64,000 nucleotides of DNA, from positions 930,001 to 994,000 of the forward strand of contig QEYB01000368.1 of assembly GCA_017562135.1 (NCBI GenBank). Reading direction: 5' to 3'. Within the stretch, counting starts at the first letter, position 1; each line of letters starts with the position of its first letter. A program made the translations under genes and the position numbers. Of the stretch, positions 42,921 through 55,390 are shown piece after piece. This DNA is from Dipylidium caninum. Lineage: Eukaryota; Platyhelminthes; Cestoda; Cyclophyllidea; Dipylidiidae. The notes under the pieces are model-generated. The model worked only from the letters and a program-made list of their open reading frames with translations. It searched no databases and was not told the DNA's origin.

Positions 42921-45900
42921 ATGAGTACGCGTCGTGTGGACATTCGGTACGAGGTTTTTTATAATCATTATACGTGTAGAACTACTCGAAAGGCGAGGCC
43001 TGCTGCCACTTTTGATTCACGTCCCGAATCATGTGAAATCAAAAATACACGGTAAGATGCGTGCTCTCTAATATCCTTTTGTAGTCCAAATTCGCCGCCG
43101 AAGAAATTGAGACAGAGGTAAAAAAACATTTTTTCTTACCACAAAACAGGTCATGCGTACGTTCGAATATTTGTGGTTCGCCACGGGATCTTGGAAAATT
43201 GCAACGCATGAAACAAAATTCATCAAAGCTTTCTAATCCCGATTTGAATGCAGAAGAAGTTTCTAATATTGAGGAACCCGTAAAGTCGCGCCGTCGTCGA
43301 ATTGACGCATCCGATTACATTCGTCGACGTTTTTTGTATGATGACGATGCTGAGGAAAAGATCTCCAAAAGCAAGTCAGGCAGGTCTCACAAGCGTGCAG
43401 TATCTCATGATGCAAAATTTCGTAGTTCTCCACTTGCCTTGATGGCTGCGTCTTCAGCCAATCTTCAGAAGAAACGAAGACGATTTCATGATAAGAACCC
43501 TCCTAATAATCAAGCATTTCGTGGACGCCGAGGAAGAAAGCGGAAGCTTTTGATGTCAACCCTGACGAATCAAGATAAATCGATGGAAAATCTGTCCTCA
43601 TTAGATGGAAACCTTTCTGCTGACGAGCATATTTCTGACGAAAGTGGTAACCGAATTGTTGGGAGCTACGCGGATCGTTCTGTAATTGAGCATGATGAAA
43701 ATTCTCACTTACTCAAACCCCTATTCCGAAAAACACAAAAAAAATGCACTTATAAGCGCAATGGTGATAGCCCCTCAGAAGCTCTTCAGGTGAGTTCATC
43801 TACTCTTGTATTAACACTCGCAAACCACTGAAGCTTTTTCAACGCTTCGTATGTGCTGAGTGCGTATCACTGATCCCGGTCATATATTTTTACCTAGAGT
43901 CATCTTGACTATGTTTCGGAACTTCCCGGTTTCTTCCTTGATGACGAAATGAATGATTTTACGAGAAGTCGAGGTCCAGTCGTTTTGAGTAAACGTGCTC
44001 GTCATCGGCTTATTCCTCGGTCATCGCCGCCAAAAAGGGATTTTATTAAACCGATGACTGAGTATCCTGGTAAGAATTTGATGTACTTTACACATTGCTT
44101 GCTTTTGCAGGCTGCTCTTGTTGGTGCTCTCTGTTTTAAAAATTATTTATGATTTCTAGATTTTGGGTTCGGCGATTCTGATGAAGCCTATCGTCACCAG
44201 ATTCGTGCCAACTTTTTACATCCAACTGTTTCTGTTACTGAGGCTAGTAGGGTAGGAAATATTGAATGGAGTGGTCACATGGAAGAATCAATAGATCCCG
44301 CCTCCGTCAACCCAGTAAAACAATCTGGCATGGAAATTGAGGATTTCGCTGGCGACCTTTTGCCTCAAAGTACAACGACGGTCAATTGCCCTCCAGCATC
44401 TGGCAGTAGTCGCCGGAAATCTCCAATTCGTCCAATGCAGGTGTTACGCAGCGAGCCTATAATATATAACGCAGAAAATAGTGGTCCCGCGAGGTTGGTA
44501 TGGCATTATTTGTCTAATTTTTTTTCACTTTAGTGTTATCTCAGCAGGAGCAACACTTTCCAACCAGCAACATTTGATTCCCCCGTTTCCTCAAGCCTCA
44601 GGTAGAGAAACAATTGGGACTGTAGCCGCAAATCTTGTTGACTTGTGTGCTGCGGCGGGCCTCGACTCGACTTCTTCAAATCAGACTCAATTGTCTAATG
44701 CCACTGACTGCACCGATTCGGGTGAACAGTCCACTCCATCCATAATCTCAACTGTGCCACAATATTCACTTATCAATTCGAAATTGGTTTCTCTTCAACC
44801 AAGTGGTATGCCAATCTGTTTATTTTCAATTTACATTTGAGGTTTGCACTTTTTAGTCTGTCCTGATTTTCCATAGCACTTCCCTTGATCGATTTCAAAT
44901 TCTTTCTAGGCCGAGTGTTTGTGGATGCGGGATCCCGGACTCCTCTCCCTGGATACACTGTTGCTTCGACCACACCTGTATCCAGAATCTCCTTGGTACC
45001 CGGTAGATACAGTTATAGACATGGGCATACGCTTTCCAGAGTGTCACATTCTCTTACTGGGTCGAAAACAGTGCCATTTAGCTCTGGGCCCGCAAATTCC
45101 GCCACGACAAACCCTGGCTTCCGCAGGCGTCCAACTATTTTGAAGCGCGGTGCCGTCCCAATCCCTTCGTCGTCCGCAAATTCAGTCCCAAAATTATCAC
45201 AGGGATATAATGGTGCTTGGTTTTCAGATTATTTTTGAAGTATTCAAAAATAGGCCAGATGACATTAATATCTCAAGACATATTATTGTTGAAGCTTCTC
45301 ATCTCGTCTACTAACCTTTTTGACACATACAACATTGCGTCTTTTTTTAGTACCTCGTCTCTCTCCGCCTTTCATGCGTACCGCGTTGAGGAGCGTCCAG
45401 GCATCGTCCATAGCGCCTGTTATGCAACACTCAACAAGACCCGTGACTTACACCATCGTTTCCGCATCTCCGTCTGGTCAACCGAGCGTGTTTGCATTTT
45501 CGTCGGCGCCAAGTGCTACGGATCCTCCTAGTTCACAAACAGCAAGTTCGCGGCTCTTTGGACCCAAACGAAACACTGGTGTGTCTCAAACGGCAGAAGC
45601 AAGCTCTGTTCCATCGTTCCCTTCGTCTTCGAACTTGACCCTGATTTCTTGTTTGCCCAATCCAGCAGTTTCTTCCGGTACGTTCTAGTATCTTTATTCG
45701 TATCATTAATTGTATTTCATTTATGATTCCTGCTACTATTTGCCATATTAAGCTAAATATTATATGCTGAATATTTGGATGATGCTCTTCTACTTTGTTA
45801 TTTTCATCCCCGACAGAAGACAGCTTCAAACTGCACGACAAACCATGTACTAGTAATTTGCCAACCACCGTATGGTTAAGAAAGCGGATACAATATCCAG

Positions 45901-45992
45901 CTGGTTTGATATTCTGCACCGCTTTTTGCTTTATTATTCCAAATCAAATCGGTATATGCTATTTTCTTGTTTTAGTCTATCGGAACAAGTAG
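42921..45992 (+). CDS. AT-hook nuclear protein of unknown family
   Basis: I do not recognise the family. Ten exons close in phase to 771 residues: 42921-43051, 43085-43117, 43150-43789, 43898-44069, 44160-44493, 44534-44805, 44910-45212, 45351-45677, 45817-45903, 45976-45992. Introns 1 and 2 are 33 and 32 nt. The N-terminal third is strongly basic with likely nuclear signals (KSRRRRIDASDYIRRRF, KKRRRFHDK) and an AT-hook core FRGRRGRKRK at about residue 178, which suggests DNA minor-groove binding. An acidic patch and LPGFFLDDEMNDFTRSRGP follow, then DFGFGDSDEAYRHQIRANFL. The C-terminal half is Ser/Thr/Pro-rich and probably disordered. The last exons (TTVWLRKRIQYPAG) are short. A chromatin role is inference from composition only. 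It is head-to-head with CENPJ. Confidence 0.75.
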
Positions 45993-47658
45993 AACTAGCT
46001 GTGTGAAGTTGTCTTCTTTGCATCGGCCGTTGGCGTCATTGCTGCATTCTTTAATATATCATCCGATTCAGATATGGCCCATAGCAAACAAAATCAGCCT
46101 CCTGAGCAAACGGCAGCCACGACTTAATAGTGCTATTCGGTTTTAACTTAGATGACCTTCAACTCAATGTACATATTTTGTATACCACTTTTTCCCTTTG
46201 TACAAATTTCTTGTATCTGGGCAATTAGGAGGCTATTGATGCTCACTGTTATTTTGAAGTCTACATCTTCAGACTTTTCATTGTAAGATCAATTTCATCA
46301 CTTATTGTAAATATTCAATATCTGCATTTTAATCACCTCTATGCTGTAATAATATACCTGTTTTCATTTACCAAACAAAACATTTTCGTGAAGTAATATT
46401 TAACTCGCACTGTTCTTGCTTTGGACGGGCTGCTCTTGTCTACAGCTAATATTGCGTCGAATTACCAATCTTACATGTATTTTGTTTATGTCTTGCTCGT
46501 TTAATGTATTTTCCCCTGTTTATTCTACCTTTGCAGAGATCCTCCTGTCCAAAGTGGTAGTTTTCCTAACTGTAGGTGAATCTAACAAGTTTCACAGCTG
46601 GGGTTTGTGAGGTTGGAATGTATGGAAAGTTTTGGCACATTCCTGGTGTTGATTAGTTGGGGGCTACATTGCGACGGCCCTTGACCGTGTAGAGTTGCTT
46701 TCGCTAATTACGATCGTAGAATCGAGGTGATTGTAGATGTTAGGTCTGTCGCTTCATGACTGACTCGTGGTGTGTTATGGAAATGTAAAACATTGCTGCT
46801 TGAGGATAGTGAAGAATTGCTGCAAAAATCATGATAGTTTCATACAAACAGGGTTTTTTACCCATACAGCCACTTAGGTATACGATGTTTCCTCATGCGT
46901 TTTGCGCTAACTACTGGGAAAACTCGTTCGCGTATTGCGTGCGACGTTGCTTAGGCTTGGAGTAATTCCAAATCTTCTTGGCTGTACCTCGCTGAAGTGT
47001 GAATATATTGTTTCAGTGTCGAAATCTTCTAAGAATTACACAATAACATGGAATAAGTTTGGAAAGCTGAAAACTAATCTAGTCACCCACAAATAAGCCG
47101 AGAACGATAAATGAAATACCCTTGGCCACACGCAATATAACTAGAAAAAAATGTAAATATAATCTGACGGATTTGTACGTGTATAGATATGTGCGTTATA
47201 AGAGGACCAGTAATAATTTCTTTTGAGGCTATTCGTGGCTTCGCTCCTTTGGGAAGACTCCAATTTTGAACACAATTTGTGGTACAGTTTTGGAATTTCT
47301 TGTGGCAACAATGATATTAACAACAAATTTTTGTAGGAACAGCAGAAGGGTATGAGAGATATCAACAAATCGTTTTCTAGTAAATCTGATGAGAATTTGG
47401 AAGCCCCTGTACAGTCTCACTGTCAATTGGTGGTTAGGATGTTCTTGCGGAAATTATTTGTTCTCAAACACAAATTTATCATTGGTTAAACTTGATCAAT
47501 GTTTATTAATGTTCATTTATTATAAATTGTAAGTGTCTCTAATATACTCTACAAACCTTATTGCTGTACCCAATGAAGGGGTTTTGTTTCGAACTATCAG
47601 AGGCCACCTAACCTCCAAAAGTTCTCCCTTTGACCCGTAGGTGCACTGGGGTGTTCCT
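45993..47658. other. Spacer upstream of tafazzin
   Basis: No supported gene. It holds the 3' UTR of the AT-hook gene and the tafazzin 5' region. The short reverse frames at 47141-47426 are AT-rich noise. The tafazzin frame is open back to an AG at 47640 (cccgtag), a candidate cis or spliced-leader acceptor. Confidence 0.45.
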
Positions 47659-48944
47659 ATGATGCCGTCAGTGTCGCAAGTACCAGTCGATCTTGCGTAT
47701 AGACTCTATCGCAACGCATACAATCGTTCGAGCGCTCAACGTGTATTCCATATTATTTCGACCACAACAATTGCCTCCCTTGTTAAACTAGCATTTTCAC
47801 GACATAGTTTCAAAATGATTAACGGATTTACTTTTTTGGATGTCATCAGGAATAGACCTTCATACAAGCCTCTCATAACGGTATCGAACCACCACTCATG
47901 TCTCGATGACATTATTCTGTTTGGGCAATCATTGCCCTACACATTGCTATCCGATGGTATGTGTAAATATTCGTGTCCAAGTATTTAAGCGGATAAGCTG
48001 AGGTGGACGTTGACTGCCGTCGACATTTGTTTTTTGACAAAGTTACATTGCGTATTCTTTGCTTCGGGCAAGGGGATCCCTGTATGGAGACGCGTTCGGG
48101 ATCCCAAAACAGGGGATATTCTGTTTCCAGGTCTAGGTGTCTATCAACCAAGTATTGATTTTTCCCTAGATCTTTTAAACGCTGGACGTTGGATACATTT
48201 GTTTTCACAGGTTGTTTTCTCTCACTTGATGTCATCATATTCATCCTCGAAGTTTACTTAGCAACCCTGTATATAATACCACGTGTAATGGTTTGCTGCT
48301 GGGGCATTACTTAGCCTTTTGAAATATTATACCCATCTTGTCTACTGATTTCCTACTCGAGGTTCTTTGTACATTACGTTTCGTTATTTTAAGGGACGTG
48401 TGATTATGCCGTTGGAAAGGGATAGTGAGACCAATATCCGCCTTAGGTGGGGTATTGGACGCCTTTTGGCTGAAGCATCTGTGGTATGTCCTTACTAACC
48501 TGAAAATAGTGAATGAGATTATCTTTTTGTGACGTTTTTTTTTCTAAAATTGAGATTTCTGCCCTTTGAAGTAATACGAATCTTTTCTTCGTGTCCTGTT
48601 CGTGATTCTTAGTTGACGACGCTTTCCTATCTGGTTTTCGACACGGAGTCCTTTTTTTTCCTTAGGATCCAATAATTCTTCCAATCTGGCATTGTGGTAC
48701 CGATGATATAAGCCCTTGTAAGGAGCCTTATGCGTGGCATACCCTTGCTGGCCTTTTTGGCCCACGTCTTGCTGTGACCGCTTTTGTCGGATCTCCGTTC
48801 GAATTAGGCAGTTTTATACGAAAATCGAAAATTACCGGGAAAACACTGTATTCTCGTCTTACGGAATTTGTACAATGCGCTCTCTATCAGTTGAAGCCAA
48901 TAGCTGAGGCTGAGCACGCTAGACATTTGGCGTCCTTGGAATGA
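47659..48944 (+). CDS. TAFAZZIN: Tafazzin, cardiolipin-remodelling transacylase
   Basis: Mitochondrial phospholipid-lysophospholipid transacylase that remodels cardiolipin. Exons 47659-47956, 47990-48210, 48394-48483, 48666-48944 close in phase to 295 residues, the usual length. The acyltransferase HX4D motif is intact in LITVSNHHSCLDD. Further family blocks are LRWTLTAVDICF with LTKLH, GVYQPSIDFSLDLLNAGRWI, LRWGIGRLLAEASVDPIILP and IWHCGTDDISP. The usual FPEGK box reads HLFSQGRVIM, so its Pro-Glu are replaced by Ser-Gln. Intron 1 is only 33 nt. ATG codons at 47659 and 47662 are adjacent; the frame also opens to 47641 with VHWGVP, resembling the human VKWPFP start, so an upstream first exon joining at 47641 is possible. 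It has a canonical poly(A) signal 86 bp after the stop. Confidence 0.92.
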
Positions 48945-49029
48945 TGGGGGGTGTTTTGGTCTCCCATGTACATTCCCTCTTTATGTTTCATTTTTGTGAT
49001 AGTATATTCTTATTTCCCAAATGTTTTGC

Positions 49030-49035
49030 AATAAA
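49030..49035 (+). terminator. AATAAA poly(A) signal, tafazzin
   Basis: Canonical hexamer 86 bp downstream of the tafazzin stop codon on the coding strand. Confidence 0.6.
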
Positions 49036-50365
49036 TATCTTGGAATTCATTTTTGAATTATTGATAATCAGCAAAAACTAAGTGCGGAAGTTAACCTTAA
49101 GCGTGCCTTCTAGCATTTCATTATGTGTTCTGTGCCACCGTGCATTGTTCTTTTTAATTATGGTCGCCAAGTAAGATGCTGTTCGGCTCGTCCCTTAGAA
49201 TGATGCTTGTTTTAGAGCGTGGTGGACCGTTAGTACTTTTCATTCTACTGACAGCATGACCGGCGGATCAACCCCTTACCTTAGCGGTTTTGTCTATCCT
49301 AGCGTGTCACGTGGATGCATCCTGTCCTAACAATGGCGGTGCATGCTCTGCGTCTTTCGTGGGAACTAATATGATTCTATGTACATGTTTACTTAGGTAT
49401 CCTTATTTATGTTTTTCGATTGTGCCCCCTTAACTGGCAAATATGTCTTTATCCCTAGAATGAGAATTATTACTAACTATTGGTTGTCATATAGTCCTCA
49501 TTCTTTTTTCTTAATACGTTTCGCGTGGCGAAGTTCGCCATTAATCGCTAAGGCTTAGTAATTTAATCTTATTTTTCACCACGGATGTTCTTCGAGAGAC
49601 GAAATATTTTGCCATTCTACTATAAGTCCGTGATGTTTTTTTGAATAGGTATTCCTCGAGCGTCCCTATTTGTATTCAAAAGTTGACTTACCATATGCAA
49701 ATAAAATGGTCTTGTAATTGTTGTATAAACTTCATTATTCACCTTAAAAAAGGTTTATACTCTCTTGTATGACCTCGTTTGTCAGTAGCTTCTTGTAAAT
49801 GCCCTCAATCCCTGTATGTTGTATATGGCGATGTGCGTTTCCTTAAAAAAATAGCCAACTAAACCTACATTGTGCTTTCATTATGTACGGACTAATTTTT
49901 CTTGAGCCCTGACCGAAATTCCCCTGCGATCCGTATGGGAACTGGCGCATCTCCTTGATACCGTTACATCATTTTTGATGAGCTGCGTCCTACTAGATTG
50001 ACCTTAAAATTTGACCTTTGTGGCGTTTTGATGCCGTAGTTCAGCTAAGGACGAATTTTAGCAATGTTGGAGTAACGTTTCTCACTCGTTTCTCAGTGCG
50101 GTATTTACTTATTTTTACCGGTATGCGCCCCGAACCCGTGCTTGGGTATGTCTTACGTTTTCTTAAGTGTTGAGTGCTTGGGCCTCGGGCGCAGAGTATG
50201 TACCCTCCTAACAATGCACTCAAGAAATCTTCAAAATCTCTTTCTTTTACAAAAGGGCTTCTTATTACCTTAAAAGTAGCCTTTAATTATTGTCGTGACA
50301 AGCCCAGCAATTATCTGCCTGGCGCCACGGTGTGGAGTGAGTCACGTCCGCGGGACGCGCCCCGT

Positions 50366-50478
50366 CGGACGGGGGCGTCATCGCCCCTGTCCGGGCCGCC
50401 TCGGCAGGCGGAGGCCGGACGACCCGACCTCCGCAGGGCCGGGCACAGTGGAGCGTTCGCGAGGCAGTGCGAACTGCC
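50366..50478. other. GC-rich cluster of short-loop hairpins
   Basis: Three inverted repeats lie within 113 bp. 50366-50393: 12-bp stem (CGGACGGGGGCG) closed by loop TCAT, with one G-T pair. 50396-50411: perfect 6-bp stem CCGCCT/AGGCGG with loop CGGC. 50463-50478: perfect 6-bp stem GGCAGT/ACTGCC with loop GCGA, a GNRA-type tetraloop if transcribed on the plus strand. A fourth small palindrome, CGTCC/GGACG, sits at 50345-50357. The block is sharply GC-rich against AT-rich flanks. It could be a structured RNA, an inserted repeat or regulatory DNA; the sequence does not decide. Confidence 0.45.
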
Positions 50479-53400
50479 ATCCCCCCGCGAGGCATCCTTC
50501 GGACATGTTAGTGGCGTGCGACCGTTCCTGCCGATCCACATCGACGTGTCGGTGCGGTTAACACTCGTATTTCTAAACGTGGGCGGAAACAAATAGAAGC
50601 ACTGGATCGTATTAATTTTACAGGGGTTGCCATATTGCAGAATACCTCCTTCGTTGTTAGTGCGCGCCGCTGAATCCGTAAATAGATTGGCTTTTCCGTG
50701 ATTTAATTAATAATGTGATGATTCACATTCGAAACAGTACTTGTAGTCCGCAAACGGGCCGTCTCTTTTTTAGTCATTCGCTGTCATACTCATCTGGCGC
50801 CATGGGCACAACCGCAAGCAAATTCATAATTTTACCCCTTCTCCCCCCCCCTCTTCTCCCGCGCTTTTGCGCCCAGCAGCGGTGGAGGAAGTCCGTGAGC
50901 TCCTCTCCCACTCCCCGCGCCTCCGCCCCACCGCCCCGGCCGTCCAATCGGCGAGGAGCATTCGAGCAGTCTGGCGCCGCCGGTTGCCCCCACGGACGCA
51001 CACGCCTCCTGAAGGCCTCCCCCCTCCCCCTCCAATCTCCCACTTTGACACGCGAGAGTGAGTGAAGTCGGCTAACGCTGCATAAAATCACGCGTCTCCA
51101 TTTTGCCCCACGACATCTTCCTCCCTTAGACCATTTCGACTAAATAACGATCGACAGTCGCGTGTTTTTGCGTCTTACTTAAATCTAACTGCTCGTCGAT
51201 CGACTATTCGGTGGAATGCGAAGTCGAATTTCGGTAATTCGCGCAAATTTTTCGGCTTGCCGGCCCACTCGCCCGCAAATGGACGTGAAGCCGCGCGTAC
51301 CAGTTGAGCAGTTGATCTTAGACGTATCATTTGTAAGAGGTAAATGCAACGTGCACCCCACGTAACACTGGATGTGCGCGCAGTCTGGAGTTGGAAACGC
51401 ACCTCACACACGCCGATAGTTCTTCCGTCCTATCCACATCACCTTCTCTCCATTGTTGCCTGTCCCTCTACTCTTGAATGTCGAGAGTTTATAGTTGAGA
51501 CCTTCTCGCCATCCCCGGTGCTCTTTACCAAAGGGCGTCTCCGCATACGCGAAGAAAATGCCTTGTTCGTAAACAAAGTTGGTTAGGCTATATTTAATTT
51601 CGCTTCTACCTCTATTAGTCCGGTTGGGACTGATTTGTGTAAACATTGCTAGAGCGTCTACATATAAACAACAAAGATGATATCATTTACACTAGCACAG
51701 GCTTTGAATATACTCTTTTGAACTACCTCCAGCGCCAGAGCAGTCAGTCAAATGACCGCTTCCAGATAAACAAAAGTTCACTTCGAAGATGTGAACATCA
51801 ACCAATTATCTCCTCCGTGCTTGTCTCGGAGTGCCTAAACAAGGTGAGGAAGCCCTAACGACTGCAGTCGTAAATGAACTCGAAGATTGAATGGAAATGC
51901 TGTCTGATGACAAGTGCATTTAATTCCATAACCATTTAACTTCACTGTGTTCCCGACTCTGTGAAGAGCATAACCGATTTGCTAGCACTCATCTCCCAAT
52001 CTGTCAGGGACTTTAACTTGCCGCAAATCCACGTTCAAAGCAATTCAAGCGTCGACCGCCTCCCCCGAGTGACTCCATTCAGACGATGCGAAATCGTCGC
52101 TGGGCGCGCGTGACAATCGGGGATGGCACGCAGTGCCCACCGCGAAATTGGTGAGGGGACGGCAAAATCCGCCAGACAGGTAATTACCCCTAAAACGTCC
52201 CACCGTGGACACCAACTGAGCCGGTAAATTTATCGACGCCTACGGTTTTTGGACAGGGCTCCGGGACCGCTTCTTCCCCCCCCCCCTTTTGTCCACGCTC
52301 GGTCATTATTATTTTATGATCTAGTGAAAGAAGGCGATCGACTGTCCCACGTGGACGTTCGTTGAAGGGGCTTACAGAATTCTTCGGTCTGTATATGATC
52401 GAAGCAGTCTTCTTTTCCGTGTTGAGAAGATCATCATGCGAATTGCCGGTGGCATCAGTACCTCATCTTTACGAAATAACACAGTGATATAAATGCACTC
52501 GAATTGTAGTAGCGAGATTTCTGCCTTCGCAGGCTCGATGCCGTCCAAGTGGACTCTTTTCGCCCCGTTTGCCCTCGCCACGAATCGGGGTAGCGTGAGG
52601 GGAAGGCGGCAGAATCACCTGAATTAATCCTTCCATCCGCCATTATTTGTCGCAAATGTGGAATCTCCCTCTACGCTGCCGGCCTTTCGCAATTCCTCTT
52701 CTTCATCTCCTCCATGTCTTTCATCCAAACGGTTATCGGAGAGCGGGCAAAATACCATGGCGAGCCAGTCGACAAGCGATCTAATTCGCGTTCGGATATC
52801 GTCTTTCCTGTGAGGATTTTGAGATCAAATGGTTTAAAAAAAGCACAAAAAGAGTCCATTGAGTCTATAGACCATTTGCAGGGCAAAGTGTCTCTCCGGA
52901 CCAGAAGAGGGCGAGAACAAACAGGCAGGTGCCGTGTTATAGAGGCTCGAGAGGCGGGAGGCCGACGGCGATTCAAAATGGGCCTCCCCCCAGTGGCCAA
53001 CTTTCATTTTTCCTCCGCTGCGACAGAATCATTGATGGCAAACACGATCTGCTCCACCGGTTGTTTACGTGACGAAGATGCGCAAAATTAATGGTTTACT
53101 CCTATAGCCGCAACCGTAAACATTTATTTCGAGAAAGTAGATATAATGCGGCCACGTTGCCCCCTCGAAACTACTGTGAAGTAGGCAGCCGTACGTGGCG
53201 TGGATCGTTGTGCCCATTTTCATGCTTTTTGGTGAGTTACCAAAACATTAGGAGGTATAGATGGACCACCATTGGGTGGTGCACGCGGTGGCATCTCAGG
53301 GTGTGGCGGAGTTACAGCAGGCACAGAGAACCGGTGAAGCCCCGAGAGCTACGTGAAGCACTCCAAGTCGTTTATTAGGAGAGGTGTCAGCCAACTGCCA

Positions 53401-54241
53401 AAGTGGATGTGTGAGCGACCTGCCCTGACAGTCGCACGACGGTCGTGGCCACCCGGGCGAGAGGACGGGCGACTCGCTCGGAGGTATCCACGACGCAAGG
53501 GGGGGGATCGTGCCCTTCTTCAGCAATTGTTTCCATTCACAATTTGATTATCCCAAGAGTCGTGCGTTTCGGAGTACAAAATCATGATTATGCAACTGTT
53601 TGGCAGTAAAGTGGACCTCGAGCGGGGACATTTTCTTGGCGGTGAATCAACGCGTCAAAGGCCTACCGTTCGAGTAATTATAGGCAGGGGACAGGGCAGT
53701 AAATTGCCAACTCCTTCTTTTTCGTTTATGACTTAAATTTAACGCAGCAAAGAGGAGACGTCCTCTCGTCTGTCCTAACAGCACTTTGAAATTCGTTTGC
53801 GATGGCATCCGAAGCGAGTGGACTCGCCTAAAACAAGTCACATCCTGTTTTCGCGAGTAAGAGTTAACAACCGGCGTACAGGCACTTGGTTGCGTGGAAA
53901 CGTAGGAGGAGGACACGCGGCGGAGGCGGAGGGAAGGCAGAGGGAGGCGTTGAGTCGGCCTGTGCTCGTCCCCTCCTTCACTTGGCCGACACCCCTCCAT
54001 TTATCTTGATCTTACCTGGCGCCAGTGGTGCGGCAAAAAGCTGAAACTGTTGCTAGGACATGTGCTGAGGCCGCGGGGGAGTGGGAGGCGTGTGGAGCAT
54101 CGGAGAGTAATTGCATCTTAATGAAGCCTCTGTTAATGCACCCACGTGTTCCGTGAAGATCTGGGGCCTGAGATAACCCAATGGAATGGGACAAATGAGC
54201 GCTACTGTTGCATCCCCTCCCATCCCCCGCCTGCCGCTGTC

Positions 54242-54300
54242 ACTCCCGCCCCCCTCTGACCCTCCCGCCCCGTATAAGTAGGCAGTCGCGCTAATACACC
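54242..54300 (+). promoter_or_regulatory. Possible core promoter (GC boxes plus TATA-like)
   Basis: Two cccgcccc-type GC boxes precede a TATA-like tataagta at 54273. No gene I can support starts just downstream, so this may be chance or the promoter of a non-coding transcript. Confidence 0.25.
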
Positions 54301-54868
54301 GTAACAAACGGCTGTCGTGATGTTTGTCGAGGATAGCTGCTTTACAAAAATAATCAACTGATGCAAAAAGGCGGTGATTTGCCAAATCGGCTACGCACTG
54401 GTCGTCGCAGGCGAGCGCGTTTACTGCCTGCGGTGACATGCCCACTTGCTGCAAAATAATGCGAGTTAAACGGCATTAATTGGAGGCAATGCTACGCATC
54501 CCAATGTCCCCATTGGAGAGGGTTTCGGCGAGGAACAGAGAACTTCTGCTTCTGTAGTGCCTATGGTTAGGATTTGAGTAAAACTCCGAAAGAGAGGAAG
54601 AACCCTTGCTTGCAAAGTCTGGAGCAACTGCTCTGGAGGTGGGGTTGTATAGACGATCCTTTACACGACCAAGCAGAACTTGAGGGAGAACAGCCCTAAC
54701 GACCACGGTCTGAACGGGAGCCTGTAGCCCCTTCTCGATACGGCGAAGTGATGGCCAGGACCTGCGTTGGCCAGGAAAAATTAGCCCCGCACCTGTTCGT
54801 CGCCTTCCCCCTCGACTCCCTAGGTTGGGGCAGGGCGATCGAGCGCCAAGTTGTCGGCTCCCCCTCGC

Positions 54869-54920
54869 GCCCCTCCCCTCCCCTCCCCTCCCCTCTCCTC
54901 TCCTCTCCTCTCCTCTCCTC
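54869..54920. repeat. (CCCCT)n then (CTCCT)n pentanucleotide array
   Basis: About five CCCCT units pass into about five CTCCT units, giving a long one-strand pyrimidine tract. Confidence 0.85.
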
Positions 54921-55336
54921 ACCCCAAGCCCAAACCCAAGCCGTGTGCGCCGATCACCCACCCCTCGCCATTTACAGATCACTGGCCCCGATAATTTAGT
55001 TAATTACAAATTCCTGCTTCGTTTCCATTCCGCCTGTTGGTATCCATTAGTAGTTTAATTACCGGTCTGCCCTCTCACTCTGTCTCTAAAGTCTTGCGCG
55101 TCTAAAAAGGGGCCTGGATTCTCACTTGGTAACTGAATTCGTTGATAAAATCACGAAAAACGTGGGCGAAGTTACTTACGAGGGAGTTCATTTCCCCTAG
55201 ACCCGTCAAGCGTGCCTGTGTGGAGTAAGGCTTGAATTATCTTGCTCGTTTTAGTTACGATGTCACAGAGGCTCACGTATCTCGCCTTCTGACAACGGCC
55301 CTGAAAGGGTTTGAATTCGCTGGCTATGAAAGTACT

Positions 55337-55390
55337 CGGGGTATGTTGACTTACTGTTTATATCGGGGTATGTTGACTTACTGTTTATAT
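55337..55390. repeat. Perfect tandem duplication, 27 bp x 2
   Basis: Two identical, directly adjacent 27-bp copies beginning cggggtatgt and ending tttatat. The lack of any difference suggests a recent event. Confidence 0.9.

Noticed and set aside
43199..45992. AT-hook gene as an FG-type nucleoporin (POM121-like)
   Set aside because: Only scattered FG/FAF dipeptides, not a repeat; the AT-hook and basic N-terminus do not establish that family.
50174..50596. 140-codon plus frame and overlapping frames on both strands
   Set aside because: All five frames are open because the block is GC-rich; the hairpin structure explains the sequence better than coding.
54053..54454. 133-codon reverse frame with a composition resembling a protein
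   Set aside because: GC-rich stretch open in several frames; no motif, no splice partners and a low-complexity Gly/Ser middle.
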